Shown piece after piece: positions 36,106 through 44,795 of a stretch of DNA of 64,000 nucleotides; position 1 is the stretch's first letter, and every line of letters starts with the position of its first letter. The DNA lies in NCBI RefSeq assembly GCF_003601975.1, contig NZ_QZWZ01000025.1:30658-94657 (forward strand). The letters run 5' to 3'. The notes under the pieces were generated by a model. It saw only the letters and a list, made by a program, of their open reading frames with translations, was not told where the DNA came from and searched no databases. The position numbers and the translations under genes were made by a program. This DNA is from Mesorhizobium waimense. Lineage in GTDB: Bacteria; Pseudomonadota; Alphaproteobacteria; Rhizobiales; Rhizobiaceae.

Positions 36106-36271
36106 TAGCGTGTACCAACAATCTCTGGTTTCGGGGTGAGACTCCACCATGGGCACCCGTTACCGATTGTCGCGCTTCTCCTGGTGAGCTCCCCAGCATA
36201 TCATAGGGTTTCGGTTTGGCTTTTCAACGGCAGCCAGGGAACATGGCTCGCGCGCCTGATGCGGAAGCACT

Positions 36272-36391
36272 ATGGGCCAGGTTCTACACGGCAGCGCCAC
36301 CACGACAGAGGCGATCCGTCGAGCGACACAGAATAGTGAAGAGAGCCTGACGGCGCTGGCGAAGCGCCACGGTTGCCCGCCTCGATCATGA
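36272..36391 (+). pseudogene. N-terminal fragment of an IS481-type transposase
   Basis: The frame begins MGQVLHGSATTTEAIRRATQ and continues NSEESLTALAKRHG before running into unrelated residues and a TGA. This is the characteristic helix-turn-helix start of a widespread rhizobial IS481-family transposase. The rest of the gene is gone. It lies between the GH16 gene and the Gfo-like gene. Confidence 0.8.
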
Positions 36392-36573
36392 GTGCGACAG
36401 CGGATTTGGACAGGCACACGCGCAACCGCGGAAGTGTTCGATTATCGAGGTGACAATTTCTGAGTTTGCGCGGCTCGATGACGGGCAAAGATACGTCGAA
36501 CACCTCGTGTCCGCAATCGAGGACGCATGATGCGATCACACGCGACTCACGACTTCGAAGCTCTGGTTCACCG

Positions 36574-37599
36574 TTACTCTGAGGCGTGCTGAAGACATGA
36601 CGTCGGTGGACGATCATCGCCTCTAGACGGTGCAGGAAATGCGCAGGCAAAACGCGCCCTTGCCTCGAGACGCGCCGCAACGGCGTCGCGCACGGAATCC
36701 GAATATGCATAAGCCGCTGGCCGTCCTGCCAAGGCGGACCCAAGCACATCCATCAATCCTGCAATTTTGTCGAGGTCGTGCGCTGCGCGTCTATCGGTCC
36801 TACCGTGGAATCTTGCAGCCACTTCGGCCGGAACCAGAACCTCGCGCAGGCAGTGCGCGCCAAGAAAGTAGCGGAGTCGCACGCCATCCAGAACGCGGGA
36901 CACCACTTCCGGGTGGAACACGGCCTCGGTGGCTGAGCGGAGCTCGAAGAAATCCTCAATGAGTTGGCCATTGGCCCAGCATGATATTTTTGCGCACATG
37001 TCTTCTTTGGGCTTAACCAGGACACAGCGTGCCCGCCCGCCCAAAGCCAAGTCCGTGGTTATGTTTCGTCGGCGAATGACAAGGCGTATCCGTCTGCGGC
37101 GGCCGATCGCGGCGACCGTGCGTGCCACAGAGAAAAAATGCGTGGGGATACCAACATGCTCGAAGCGCAGATGGTAGTCGTCCGCCGCCTTACGACAAAG
37201 CCCGAATATCGGCTGTAAATTGGGCATAAACGGCCAATCCTCCAGCGAATACAGATTTGAATTCCTTGCAAGACCTAGCGTGGCCGGGAGTTCGGTAAAC
37301 TTGAAAAAGATCGGCGTATCGCAGAAATGCATTGCGCCGGGAAATAACCTCAGCGCCCGCGTCTGCGTCTCGACGAGGTTGTGCTGACAGACACAATTGA
37401 GAACAAGGTCATATTGCGGCGCGAGTGCGTGCCAGTCTCTTACCGGGATTCCCTCCAATAGCCCTTCGCCAGCGGCTGCTCTGCGGCGGACAATTGTAAT
37501 GTCAGAGCGCGTCAGCCCAAGGCCGAACAGCGCCGGTGCAATATGATCGCGCACGCGCCGCCCTGCGCCGAGAACGAGAAGTTTGGGTCCGCCATCCAT
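36574..37599 (-). CDS. NAD(P)-binding oxidoreductase, Gfo/Idh/MocA-like
   Basis: The start is taken at the ATG whose A is also the last base of the upstream TGA stop (TGATG), before DGGPKLLVLGAG; the ATG 15 bp upstream is an alternative. The 341 residues open with a Rossmann fold (LLVLGAGRRVRDHIAP) and contain FCDTPIFFKFTE at the place where family members carry EKP, so the usual catalytic lysine is replaced or shifted. FEHVGIPTHFF follows. Tight coupling with the GMC-type gene suggests the two act in sequence on one sugar. Confidence 0.7.
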   Translation of the reverse strand: MDGGPKLLVLGAGRRVRDHIAPALFGLGLTRSDITIVRRRAAAGEGLLEGIPVRDWHALAPQYDLVLNCVCQHNLVETQTRALRLFPGAMHFCDTPIFFKFTELPATLGLARNSNLYSLEDWPFMPNLQPIFGLCRKAADDYHLRFEHVGIPTHFFSVARTVAAIGRRRRIRLVIRRRNITTDLALGGRARCVLVKPKEDMCAKISCWANGQLIEDFFELRSATEAVFHPEVVSRVLDGVRLRYFLGAHCLREVLVPAEVAARFHGRTDRRAAHDLDKIAGLMDVLGSALAGRPAAYAYSDSVRDAVAARLEARARFACAFPAPSRGDDRPPTSCLQHASE

Positions 37600-38921
37600 C
37601 ACCCGGGATACCATGTTTGAGCCAGTCGCTCGGCGAGCGCCACGACGGTCAAAGTAGGATTGGCCGAGCCGGCAAACGGAAAGCCAGAAGAAGACACACA
37701 GAAAGCATTTGCGAGCGTCGGCAATCGCCCATCGGCGTTCAGCTCTGCGCCCAGCGGCGACGCTGAAAGCGGCGTGCACCCGGCGGGATGGCTGGCACCG
37801 GTCATTGCTACCCAATCGGCCCGCTTCACGGGACCGAACAAGGCGGAGATCCGAGGCAGAATACGGTCGAGAAAGGCTTCAATATCGCGTCGCGTCGCGC
37901 TCGAAATGCGCCAGCGCACCTCTGGTGGATCGTCCAGCGAAATTCCGTTGGCCGATTCGGGAAATTGCTCACAATTGATGTTCAACTGCAACCAACGTCC
38001 ACATATACGGCTGCGCAGGGATTGATTACGGCGCGCCTCGCCCCAGACAAAAACCGAGTGGTTGCCAATGCCGCTCTCAAGCAGCTCAGCTTCAGGCAGA
38101 GCGAAGACATGTATGTCATCACGGGATTCCAGCATATAATCGAGATCATCGATATGTCGGGTCGGCATCAATCGGCCGATCGGCCCTTTCGGATGGTCCA
38201 TATAGCCGCCGAGAAATGGTTTCGGTGTCTCTGACTTGCGCTCGGACAAGCGGTGAATGAGATAAGGCGAAGCGATGCCGCCCGCCGTGATCACATGGCG
38301 AGACGCCGAGATCTCAATACACTCGCCGTCATTCCCGACTTTGGCGAAGGCGCATTTCACCGCACCCTGTGACAGCTCGAAGTCAAGGTGTTCCACATCG
38401 GTGATAATCTGCAGGTTTGGGTGCGTCTCCAATCTCGTCCATGCCTGATCGAGCCGCAACACCGGCTGCGGGAGCGTGATGCGCACGAGACGCAAGCCCT
38501 CGGCCTCCGCGAGCGCGCGAAACGGAACCATGTTGGCTCGGTCGTCAACGTCGAGCCCAAAGCGGTCGGCGGCTGCACGATAAAAAGGCTCAAGGTCGGT
38601 GGCAGTGATAGGCCATGCTCGAGTCGCTTGACGCCGACTAAAGTCGACCGTGTCGAGGCGGCGCCATTTGCCGGCCCAAAGTAAAGACGTGCCACCAAGT
38701 CCGAAAAGACGAGGCGTGCGATCGCCAGGTCCGTTTTCGCCGCTTCGTCCGCCAGATTGGACCAGTTCCCATGGCGAATGGACTCGCGCAAGTTCCGCAG
38801 AGCGGCGCTGATCCGTCCTCGGACCCCGCTCGACGACTATCACGCGTTGACCTTGCTCGAGCGCCGCAGCAGCCAATGTGTAGCCGGCAAACCCCGAGCC
38901 ATAGATTGCAACGTCAGCCAT
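37599..38921 (-). CDS. FAD-dependent GMC-type oxidoreductase
   Basis: The ATG before ADVAIYGSG, preceded by GAGAGGT, gives 440 residues. The FAD-binding GSGFAG lies at 8-13, a second conserved stretch is LFGLGGTSLLWAGKW, and the C-terminal GMC region has SGFPFAGSANPTLTVVALA, where family members carry the catalytic His/Asn pair; here the sequence has SANPT. TGASHPAGCTPLS precedes it. No signal peptide is present. The protein is probably a sugar or sugar-nucleotide dehydrogenase and is translationally coupled to the Gfo-like gene. Confidence 0.85.
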   Translation of the reverse strand: MADVAIYGSGFAGYTLAAAALEQGQRVIVVERGPRTDQRRSAELARVHSPWELVQSGGRSGENGPGDRTPRLFGLGGTSLLWAGKWRRLDTVDFSRRQATRAWPITATDLEPFYRAAADRFGLDVDDRANMVPFRALAEAEGLRLVRITLPQPVLRLDQAWTRLETHPNLQIITDVEHLDFELSQGAVKCAFAKVGNDGECIEISASRHVITAGGIASPYLIHRLSERKSETPKPFLGGYMDHPKGPIGRLMPTRHIDDLDYMLESRDDIHVFALPEAELLESGIGNHSVFVWGEARRNQSLRSRICGRWLQLNINCEQFPESANGISLDDPPEVRWRISSATRRDIEAFLDRILPRISALFGPVKRADWVAMTGASHPAGCTPLSASPLGAELNADGRLPTLANAFCVSSSGFPFAGSANPTLTVVALAERLAQTWYPG

Positions 38922-39054
38922 GGGACCTCTCATCCCGCCTAATGTTCAATCCACCGAGCCCGTGAGACACCGTTTTGACAGGATGACGTGCCCGCCTCGC
39001 GCGGTCAATGGGATCGTGGTCGAGTAGCTCAGCCATTCGGCTTTCGCCCCTCAC

Positions 39055-39421
39055 AGATCCGGGCGGGCGGATTTCCCGCACCCGGCTCCTCCCGAGAGTA
39101 ACCCGCGTCGTATCCGGGCCTGCGCCCAGGTGCGAGCGATGCGCGGAGTGGCAGGCGGAAGCGCGCTGCCAGGGTGTCGAGCTCCAATCAGCCCATGCGC
39201 CGACTTTTCTGGCTACGCCGCCTCAGACATCGCAGCCACGTCCGACGCACTTCCCGATAGAACCCGTTGAGCGCTGGATAGTTGTGCGGCCTGTCATAGT
39301 AGCCGAAGTGTCCACGCAGAACGGCGGCGAACCATTCGTGCTGGGTGGCCAGTGGCGCGTGCATGAGCCGCCAGACCTCCTGGCGCAACGCCTCAAGCTT
39401 GCGCGTCAGGCGTTTCCCTTC
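39055..39421 (-). mobile_element. 3' fragment of a bacterial group II intron (maturase tail and domain V)
   Basis: On the minus strand, 39421-39188 encodes the C-terminal end of an intron maturase: RKLEALRQEVWRLMHAPLAT, then HEWFAAVLRGHFGYYDRPHN and LRCLRRRSQKSRRMG. Downstream, 39088-39055 is a 34-nt block that folds like domain V: GAGCCGGGTGCGG, a GAAA tetraloop, then CCGCCCGCCCGG, with the AGC triad in place. The reverse-transcriptase domains and the 5' ribozyme are missing, so it cannot be mobile. Confidence 0.75.
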
Positions 39422-39565
39422 CCTAGTGCTTCACCGCCCTCCAGCCCCACCTGGGCTCGTTGCCCTGACCTTTCAGCGGCCAGCGGCCAGATTGCGCAGG
39501 TCCAAAGGTTCGCCTATATTATCGAGCACTCTGGGTACAGGTTCTGAGGATAGCTTGGATTAGGA

Positions 39566-40222
39566 ATGACCAACCAGGGCGTGCCCAAGATATTCGGTGT
39601 GGGACTTGCTAAGACCGGCACAAAGACCCTTGGGACGGTTCTCAGAGGGGTCGGATTCAATCACGCGCCCCATCTGGGCGACGTCGTGAAAGCCTGGCAC
39701 AAGAAAGAGTACGGCAAGATATTCGATTTCATCGGCCAGTACGACAGCTTCGAAGACTGGCCCTATCCGTTGATGTGCTCGATGCTGATCGAGCGATTTC
39801 CAGACGCGCGCTTCATCCTGACAAGGCGGTCATCGCCGGAGCGCTGGCTATCCAGCCTGAAAAAGCACACGCTCACAAGCAATCCGTTCAAAAACATTCC
39901 GTCCAAAAACGTTCGGAAGGTGGTCTGGGGCCAACGCTATCCCTTTGGGCAGGATGCGCGCCTAATTCAATTTTATACGGAGCACAACGCCCGCGTTCGA
40001 AGGATGCTTTCAGGAAAGCCGTTCTTGGAGCTTTGTTGGGACGAGGGCGACGGTGTTGAGAAACTGGCCGAATTTCTCGGCGTGGACGTCCCCGCGGGCA
40101 CGGTTCTGCCGAAGGTCAATGCCTCGGCGGACCGCGATCGCACATACGTGCTCGCCAACCGTCTGCTCGCCAGCGCATTCGCTCCCGCCGCATGGGCCGA
40201 TATCTGGCGATTGAAGCTATAA
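39566..40222 (+). CDS. Sulfotransferase family protein
   Basis: A 218-residue cytoplasmic protein. The 5'-phosphosulfate loop is VGLAKTGTKTLG near residue 12, and the 3'-phosphate-binding segment is ARFILTRRSSPERWLSSL near 81. WDEGDGVEKLAEFLGVDVP near the C-terminus is usual in this subfamily. It uses PAPS to sulfate an alcohol or sugar. It is convergent with the Wzx gene and stands outside the minus-strand operons, just beside the group II intron fragment. Sulfation of the exopolysaccharide is a plausible role. Confidence 0.8.
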   Translation: MTNQGVPKIFGVGLAKTGTKTLGTVLRGVGFNHAPHLGDVVKAWHKKEYGKIFDFIGQYDSFEDWPYPLMCSMLIERFPDARFILTRRSSPERWLSSLKKHTLTSNPFKNIPSKNVRKVVWGQRYPFGQDARLIQFYTEHNARVRRMLSGKPFLELCWDEGDGVEKLAEFLGVDVPAGTVLPKVNASADRDRTYVLANRLLASAFAPAAWADIWRLKL

Positions 40223-40255
40223 GATGCGACCGCTTTTATTCGCTCAGCTTGGCGT

Positions 40256-41737
40256 TCAATTGATCCACGACGCTTTCTTTGATGCTGCGCTCTTGAGCAC
40301 TTCTACGCCGTATCTCCCGAACAAAAGCGAAGCCCTCATATAGAGCGTAACAAGGGATAACGCGCCTATGACGGAAAGCCCGACGGCCAGCACCTGATAA
40401 TGCGGCCATCCTTCGAGCAGAACTTTGACCGCTGAGCCTGCCCCGAAGACGAATATGGCGAAAGCAGCCGGTGGACCATGGACAAGCAAGAAATCCCAGA
40501 GCGTCACCCCCGTCATCCGGCAACTGACGACAGTATAAAGCACGAAACTTGCTGCCATGGCCGCCGAGACAGCGACCGCCACCGCGTTCACGCCATAAGG
40601 CGCCGAGAAGAATGCGAATGAAGCGACAAGGGCCATGTAAGTGATTTGCATGGACGCCGTTCGGTAACTGTGGCCTGTCGCAAGCGTCACGGCTGCGCAC
40701 ACTCTGTAACCCGCGCGGAAATAAATTCCTGCAGAGAATACGATAATAGGAGTGACGGCATCCATCCATTGTTGGCCGAGGACTGTCAGGACAAGCTCTT
40801 TCGCAAAACAGCATAGAAACGCGCTAGCCGGTAGGGCAAGCGCCGCCGTCAAAGCAAAACCCTTGAGGTGAGCCCTGCGGAGCCTCGCCTTATCGTGATG
40901 AACCTTCGACAGGAGCGGGAAAATCACACTCTTGTTCAGATTGCCGAACAGAGTTGCCGGCATCGCGATCAGATAATACGCTCGTGAGTAAATGCCAAGC
41001 TCTGCGGTACCGATCAAGCGCGCGACAATAATATTGTCGATATATTTGGCGGTGAAGGTCGATATACCTGCCAGCGAATAGCCCAGGCTCTGGCTGCGGA
41101 TATCGCGGTAGGACTGCATGTCAAAACTGGGCCTCACGAGATAGTCCCTGGCAATGAAGAAATAGATGCTGGCCAGGATGAATGCCTCGGCCATATACGC
41201 GACCACCAAGGCCCAATAGCTGAATCCTAAATAGGCAAGCGGAATGGCTAGGCCGACATGGGAAGCAATCCAAGCGGCCAGCCCCGCTATGGAGGATATT
41301 TTGAATTTCAGGTGCCGCGACAAAATGGCCTCGGCAACAAGATTGAATGCATTCGCAACCATCATGACCGCAAGGACGCGCGAAACGAGGACCAATTCCG
41401 GCACATGAAGAAAATCGGCGATCTGCCGTGCAAAAATCCATTGAAGCAAGCCGAGAATGGTGGCGATTAGCATCGACAAGGAAATGACGGTTCCGATATG
41501 CCGCTCTTCGATGTCCCGTCGCTGGATCACCACTTGCGACATGCCAAGATTGGCGATCGAATTTCCTAGGGCACCGACGATCATGGCAGCGCCGACAACA
41601 CCATATTCTTGGGGCGAAAGCAGGCGAGCGAGGACAGCCGTGACCAGGACATTCAATAAGATTCGGGCCAGCAGCATGGTGCCCGACCAAGAAAGACCCC
41701 GGGCAGCCTCGTGTGTCAAATTCCGGCTTTCGTTCAC
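40256..41737 (-). CDS. wzx: Lipid-linked oligosaccharide flippase (Wzx/MOP superfamily)
   Basis: A 493-residue polytopic protein with about 12-14 helices: SWSGTMLLARILLNVLVTAV and LARLLSPQEYGVVGAA open it in the manner of polysaccharide biosynthesis proteins of the ExoT/WzxC group. It would move the undecaprenyl-linked repeat across the inner membrane. It is the last gene of the minus-strand unit that starts with the GT4 gene at 46040. The Wzy-like and ExoP-like partners lie in separate units to the left. Confidence 0.9.
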   Translation of the reverse strand: MNESRNLTHEAARGLSWSGTMLLARILLNVLVTAVLARLLSPQEYGVVGAAMIVGALGNSIANLGMSQVVIQRRDIEERHIGTVISLSMLIATILGLLQWIFARQIADFLHVPELVLVSRVLAVMMVANAFNLVAEAILSRHLKFKISSIAGLAAWIASHVGLAIPLAYLGFSYWALVVAYMAEAFILASIYFFIARDYLVRPSFDMQSYRDIRSQSLGYSLAGISTFTAKYIDNIIVARLIGTAELGIYSRAYYLIAMPATLFGNLNKSVIFPLLSKVHHDKARLRRAHLKGFALTAALALPASAFLCCFAKELVLTVLGQQWMDAVTPIIVFSAGIYFRAGYRVCAAVTLATGHSYRTASMQITYMALVASFAFFSAPYGVNAVAVAVSAAMAASFVLYTVVSCRMTGVTLWDFLLVHGPPAAFAIFVFGAGSAVKVLLEGWPHYQVLAVGLSVIGALSLVTLYMRASLLFGRYGVEVLKSAASKKASWIN

Positions 41738-41772
41738 GGGCTTCGACTCGTGACTGAGAACAATACGCTTGA

Positions 41773-42112
41773 CTACTTGAGACGGCTTAAGGAAACGAGA
41801 AGCATCCTGCGCATCCCACTGGCGCGCACCATAGCAAGCACCAACGACACAAATGGCAAACGCCTGCGCGCCATGGATGCTGTCCGTTTGATAACGCGCT
41901 CCAGCCGGAAGGCCACCCGCGCTTGGGCGACTTTATAATGGCATTCGATTTCCTGCCTTCTTTCGAATGAGAGCCCCGGATAGGGCCGCCAGGCCGCCTT
42001 GGCGGCTTCAAAGGCTGGCAAAGCAAACTCCGTTCGCAGCCGCTCCATGCTGGGCTCCAAACCTGGAAAGGTGTCCGGCCCTTTCGTCAGGAGATAGATA
42101 TTCGTGATCGCT
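41773..42112 (-). pseudogene. Truncated, frameshifted paralogue of the sulfotransferase-like gene upstream
   Basis: This frame repeats the last third of the protein at 42154: LEPSMERLRTEF against LEPSLERLRTEF, WRPYPGLSFERRQEIE against WQPYPGLSLEKRREIE, and MARRRLPF against LTRRRLPF. Just upstream, the homologous HEYLSPDERAGHLSRF lies in a different frame, so one frameshift near 42060 splits it. The catalytic N-terminal two thirds are absent. It looks like the decayed product of a tandem duplication. Confidence 0.8.
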
Positions 42113-42153
42113 ATTGAATTTGCCATTATTCGCGCCATCACGGCAGCATTGGT

Positions 42154-43293
42154 TCACTGAAACCGGCTTGTTGCCTCCAGCAGCAATCTGCGTATTCCGC
42201 TGCCGCGCGCAAAATCGAGAAGCCATGCGAGAAATGGCAGCCGCCTGCGCGTCAAGGACGCCGCCCGCATGAGACGGCGTTCCAGACGGAAGCCGATCTG
42301 GCGTTGAACGGCATTGTAATGGAATTCGATCTCTCTCCTCTTTTCGAGCGAAAGTCCCGGATAAGGCTGCCAGGACGCCCTGGCCGTTTCGAGGTTGAAC
42401 CGCGGAAAGGGCGGCAGAGTGAATTCCGTTCGTAGCCGCTCCAGGCTGGGTTCCAGCCTCGAAAGAAGAGCGGCCCTTTCATCGGGTGAGAGATATTCGT
42501 GATTAGTGTTAGGGCTTGTTATTCTCTTGTCTACCAACGCATAGATCCTGCGCTCCAATATGCGCTCGGAATAAAGAGTATGCTCATTTCTAACGCGCTT
42601 ATATTCCAGAACATCTCGGCTTAGCCGCTCATTTACACGAAGATGCTGCTGCGTGAAAGCGGAGATATCAGTACCAAGAACATGTCTCGCGAAATCGTCG
42701 ATCAGATTTGGCAGGGCCGCTTCGTAAGCGCGTACCGAGCAGGCGCGGCTCCCAAAGACATCGCGCCAGATGGATAGGTAGCGATGATAGTCCAGCATGT
42801 CATTAATCGTGTTGAGAAAGTCGACAACATCGCCGGTAAGCAGAGCGCCCCGCTTCACATTTTGATTGTACAGAGATTCGAGATAATGATCGGGCCTTCG
42901 TACGTAGCATAGTACGTGGCATTCTACATGGCCAGGGATTGCGGCGCGCAAGCGCTCGATGAGACTGCGCTCTTTTGCAAGAACCTCAGCGCTCGTTTTC
43001 TCAGCTTTGAAGCACGCCAGATACCGCACCATAGCATAAAGATTCTCGGAGCTTGCGATGATTGTGTGAGCTCCGTTGCGCTCTGCCTTTCTCAAATTCT
43101 CGAGAAGGAAATATCGGAATTTCTCTTGTCCATCTAGTAAGAACGCACTGACAATGCTGTTGAAATTAAACTCATGGACTGGCGAGGCGTAGCATATGCC
43201 ATATTCGCTCAGCCCTTTTGCGTTTGCCGACAGGAATTGCTGTAACGCCGTGCTTCCCGTTTTATGCGTGCCGATATGAAGGATGAGCCTCAT
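42154..43293 (-). CDS. Sulfotransferase-like (P-loop) protein
   Basis: A 379-residue protein whose N-terminal motif LHIGTHKTGSTALQQFL (3-19) is the PAPS 5'-phosphosulfate loop, with CHVLCYVRRPDHYLESLYNQ near 145 as the 3'-phosphate-binding region. The last third (HEYLSPDERAALLSRL onward) is a basic helical tail seen again in the truncated copy next door. It lies between a GT4 gene and wzx and probably transfers sulfate to a sugar of the repeat, though substrates of this branch are not known. Confidence 0.78.
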   Translation of the reverse strand: MRLILHIGTHKTGSTALQQFLSANAKGLSEYGICYASPVHEFNFNSIVSAFLLDGQEKFRYFLLENLRKAERNGAHTIIASSENLYAMVRYLACFKAEKTSAEVLAKERSLIERLRAAIPGHVECHVLCYVRRPDHYLESLYNQNVKRGALLTGDVVDFLNTINDMLDYHRYLSIWRDVFGSRACSVRAYEAALPNLIDDFARHVLGTDISAFTQQHLRVNERLSRDVLEYKRVRNEHTLYSERILERRIYALVDKRITSPNTNHEYLSPDERAALLSRLEPSLERLRTEFTLPPFPRFNLETARASWQPYPGLSLEKRREIEFHYNAVQRQIGFRLERRLMRAASLTRRRLPFLAWLLDFARGSGIRRLLLEATSRFQ

Positions 43294-43385
43294 GTGATCT
43301 ATTTACCCGAAGGTTTTGAGCAAAACGAAGCGAGCAATGCCGGTATAAGCCCCGAGATTCCGCCACATTGTCCCGCAAGCAAGCT

Positions 43386-44597
43386 TCAGCGCGCGCATGG
43401 CAAGGCTTTCTGCATAAGCGTGGCGTAGAGACGCATTTGCCGTGTTGCGACGCTTTCCATGCTGAATTGCGCAGCGATCGTTTGTACTGCGCGCCGCGCC
43501 ATCTCATCGCGCTTGGCTTCCGATAGGCCGAGCGCGCGAAGAAGGAGTCCGCAATACTCCAGATGCGAGCGAGCCACAAAGCCGCTGCACTCATGCTCCA
43601 CAATGTCGGACGCACCGCTGACATCGGTGACGATCGGCACCACGCCGCAGCTCATGGCCTCGAGCAGGGCGTTTGACATGCCTTCCGACACCGAGGTGGA
43701 AAGATAGAAATCTGCGTCACACAGAAAGGGAAAGACATCTTCGACCGCGCCGGCGAATGTGACCCTGCCGGAAAGGCGGGCCGCCTGTTCCTCGAGCGCG
43801 GCGCGGCACTGGCCATCGCCCAGGATGGTGAGTTGCGCCTTTGCGTCGGCGGGAAGTGCCGCGAACGCATCGATCATGTGCTCGAGGCATTTTTCCGGAT
43901 CGAGGCGGCCAAGGCAGATAAAGCGTCGGCTGCCATCGGCGTTCGGCTCGCGGCGCGGCTTGCGGGGCAGATCGATCCCATTCGGAATCATATGAATGCG
44001 ATCCGCGCCGATGCCATGTCTCTTCAGATCACCAGCGATTTGGCGGCTATTGGCGATGAAGGCCGTGACGTGACGTTTAATCAAGGCGGACGCCCAGCGA
44101 CCGATGATTTTCTTTTCGCGCACAACGTCGAGATCGAAACACCGTCCGCCCCGGCCCAATTTTGCGAGAACCGGTTTGCGCAGGAGGGCTCCTGCCAATG
44201 CCGCCGGAACAGCGTGAAGTCGGGCATGGATGATATGTACGACATCGAATTCGTCGCGATGGCGCAGCATCCAGATCACTACCTGGACACACCACGACAG
44301 GAACGACAGCATATGCCGCCCGCCTAAATTCGGCGCCGCGCGCAAACGAAGGCGATGGATAGGCACCCCGTCGATGGCGGACCGTTTCGGCGTCGAGTGC
44401 GACAATCTGGGTGCCAGAATGGTTGCGGAAACGCCCCTTTCAACCAGCATCCGAGCAAATCGGCGCGTCTGTTGTTCGGCACCGCCATATGACTCAGGAA
44501 AATAGGTTGGGAGCACGAGCAGAATACGTATGCTCGGAAGAGCTTCGGCTTGGGGGGGCTTCATCGGATGAGCAGAGACAATTTCTGTTACAATCAT
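43386..44597 (-). CDS. GT4 family glycosyltransferase
   Basis: The start at the ATG before IVTEIVSAHP is chosen; ATGs 33 bp downstream and 90 bp upstream are possible. About 403 residues with GT-B fold: LPTYFPESYGGAEQQTRRF at the N-terminal acceptor side and RRFICLGRLDPEKCLEHMID, LTILGDGQCRAALE and STSVSEGMSNALLEAM in the donor half, including the EX7E pair. It belongs to the run 46040-40256 with another GT4 enzyme, sulfotransferases and Wzx. Confidence 0.88.
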   Translation of the reverse strand: MIVTEIVSAHPMKPPQAEALPSIRILLVLPTYFPESYGGAEQQTRRFARMLVERGVSATILAPRLSHSTPKRSAIDGVPIHRLRLRAAPNLGGRHMLSFLSWCVQVVIWMLRHRDEFDVVHIIHARLHAVPAALAGALLRKPVLAKLGRGGRCFDLDVVREKKIIGRWASALIKRHVTAFIANSRQIAGDLKRHGIGADRIHMIPNGIDLPRKPRREPNADGSRRFICLGRLDPEKCLEHMIDAFAALPADAKAQLTILGDGQCRAALEEQAARLSGRVTFAGAVEDVFPFLCDADFYLSTSVSEGMSNALLEAMSCGVVPIVTDVSGASDIVEHECSGFVARSHLEYCGLLLRALGLSEAKRDEMARRAVQTIAAQFSMESVATRQMRLYATLMQKALPCAR

Positions 44598-44795
44598 ATC
44601 AATCCGCCGGATAGCGTTCCTGGAGCCACTGGCGGCCACCCCCCGTCCCATGTGCAAGAGAAGATGACTTTTTTGGCATCTCACCACCTTTCAGCGCATC
44701 GATCCTCTTATCGCCCAGATCGACGCACCCGAAATCGGTAAAGCATGCATCCGACAACCTGCCCGATCACTGTCAAACGCATAGGTCACACCCGT

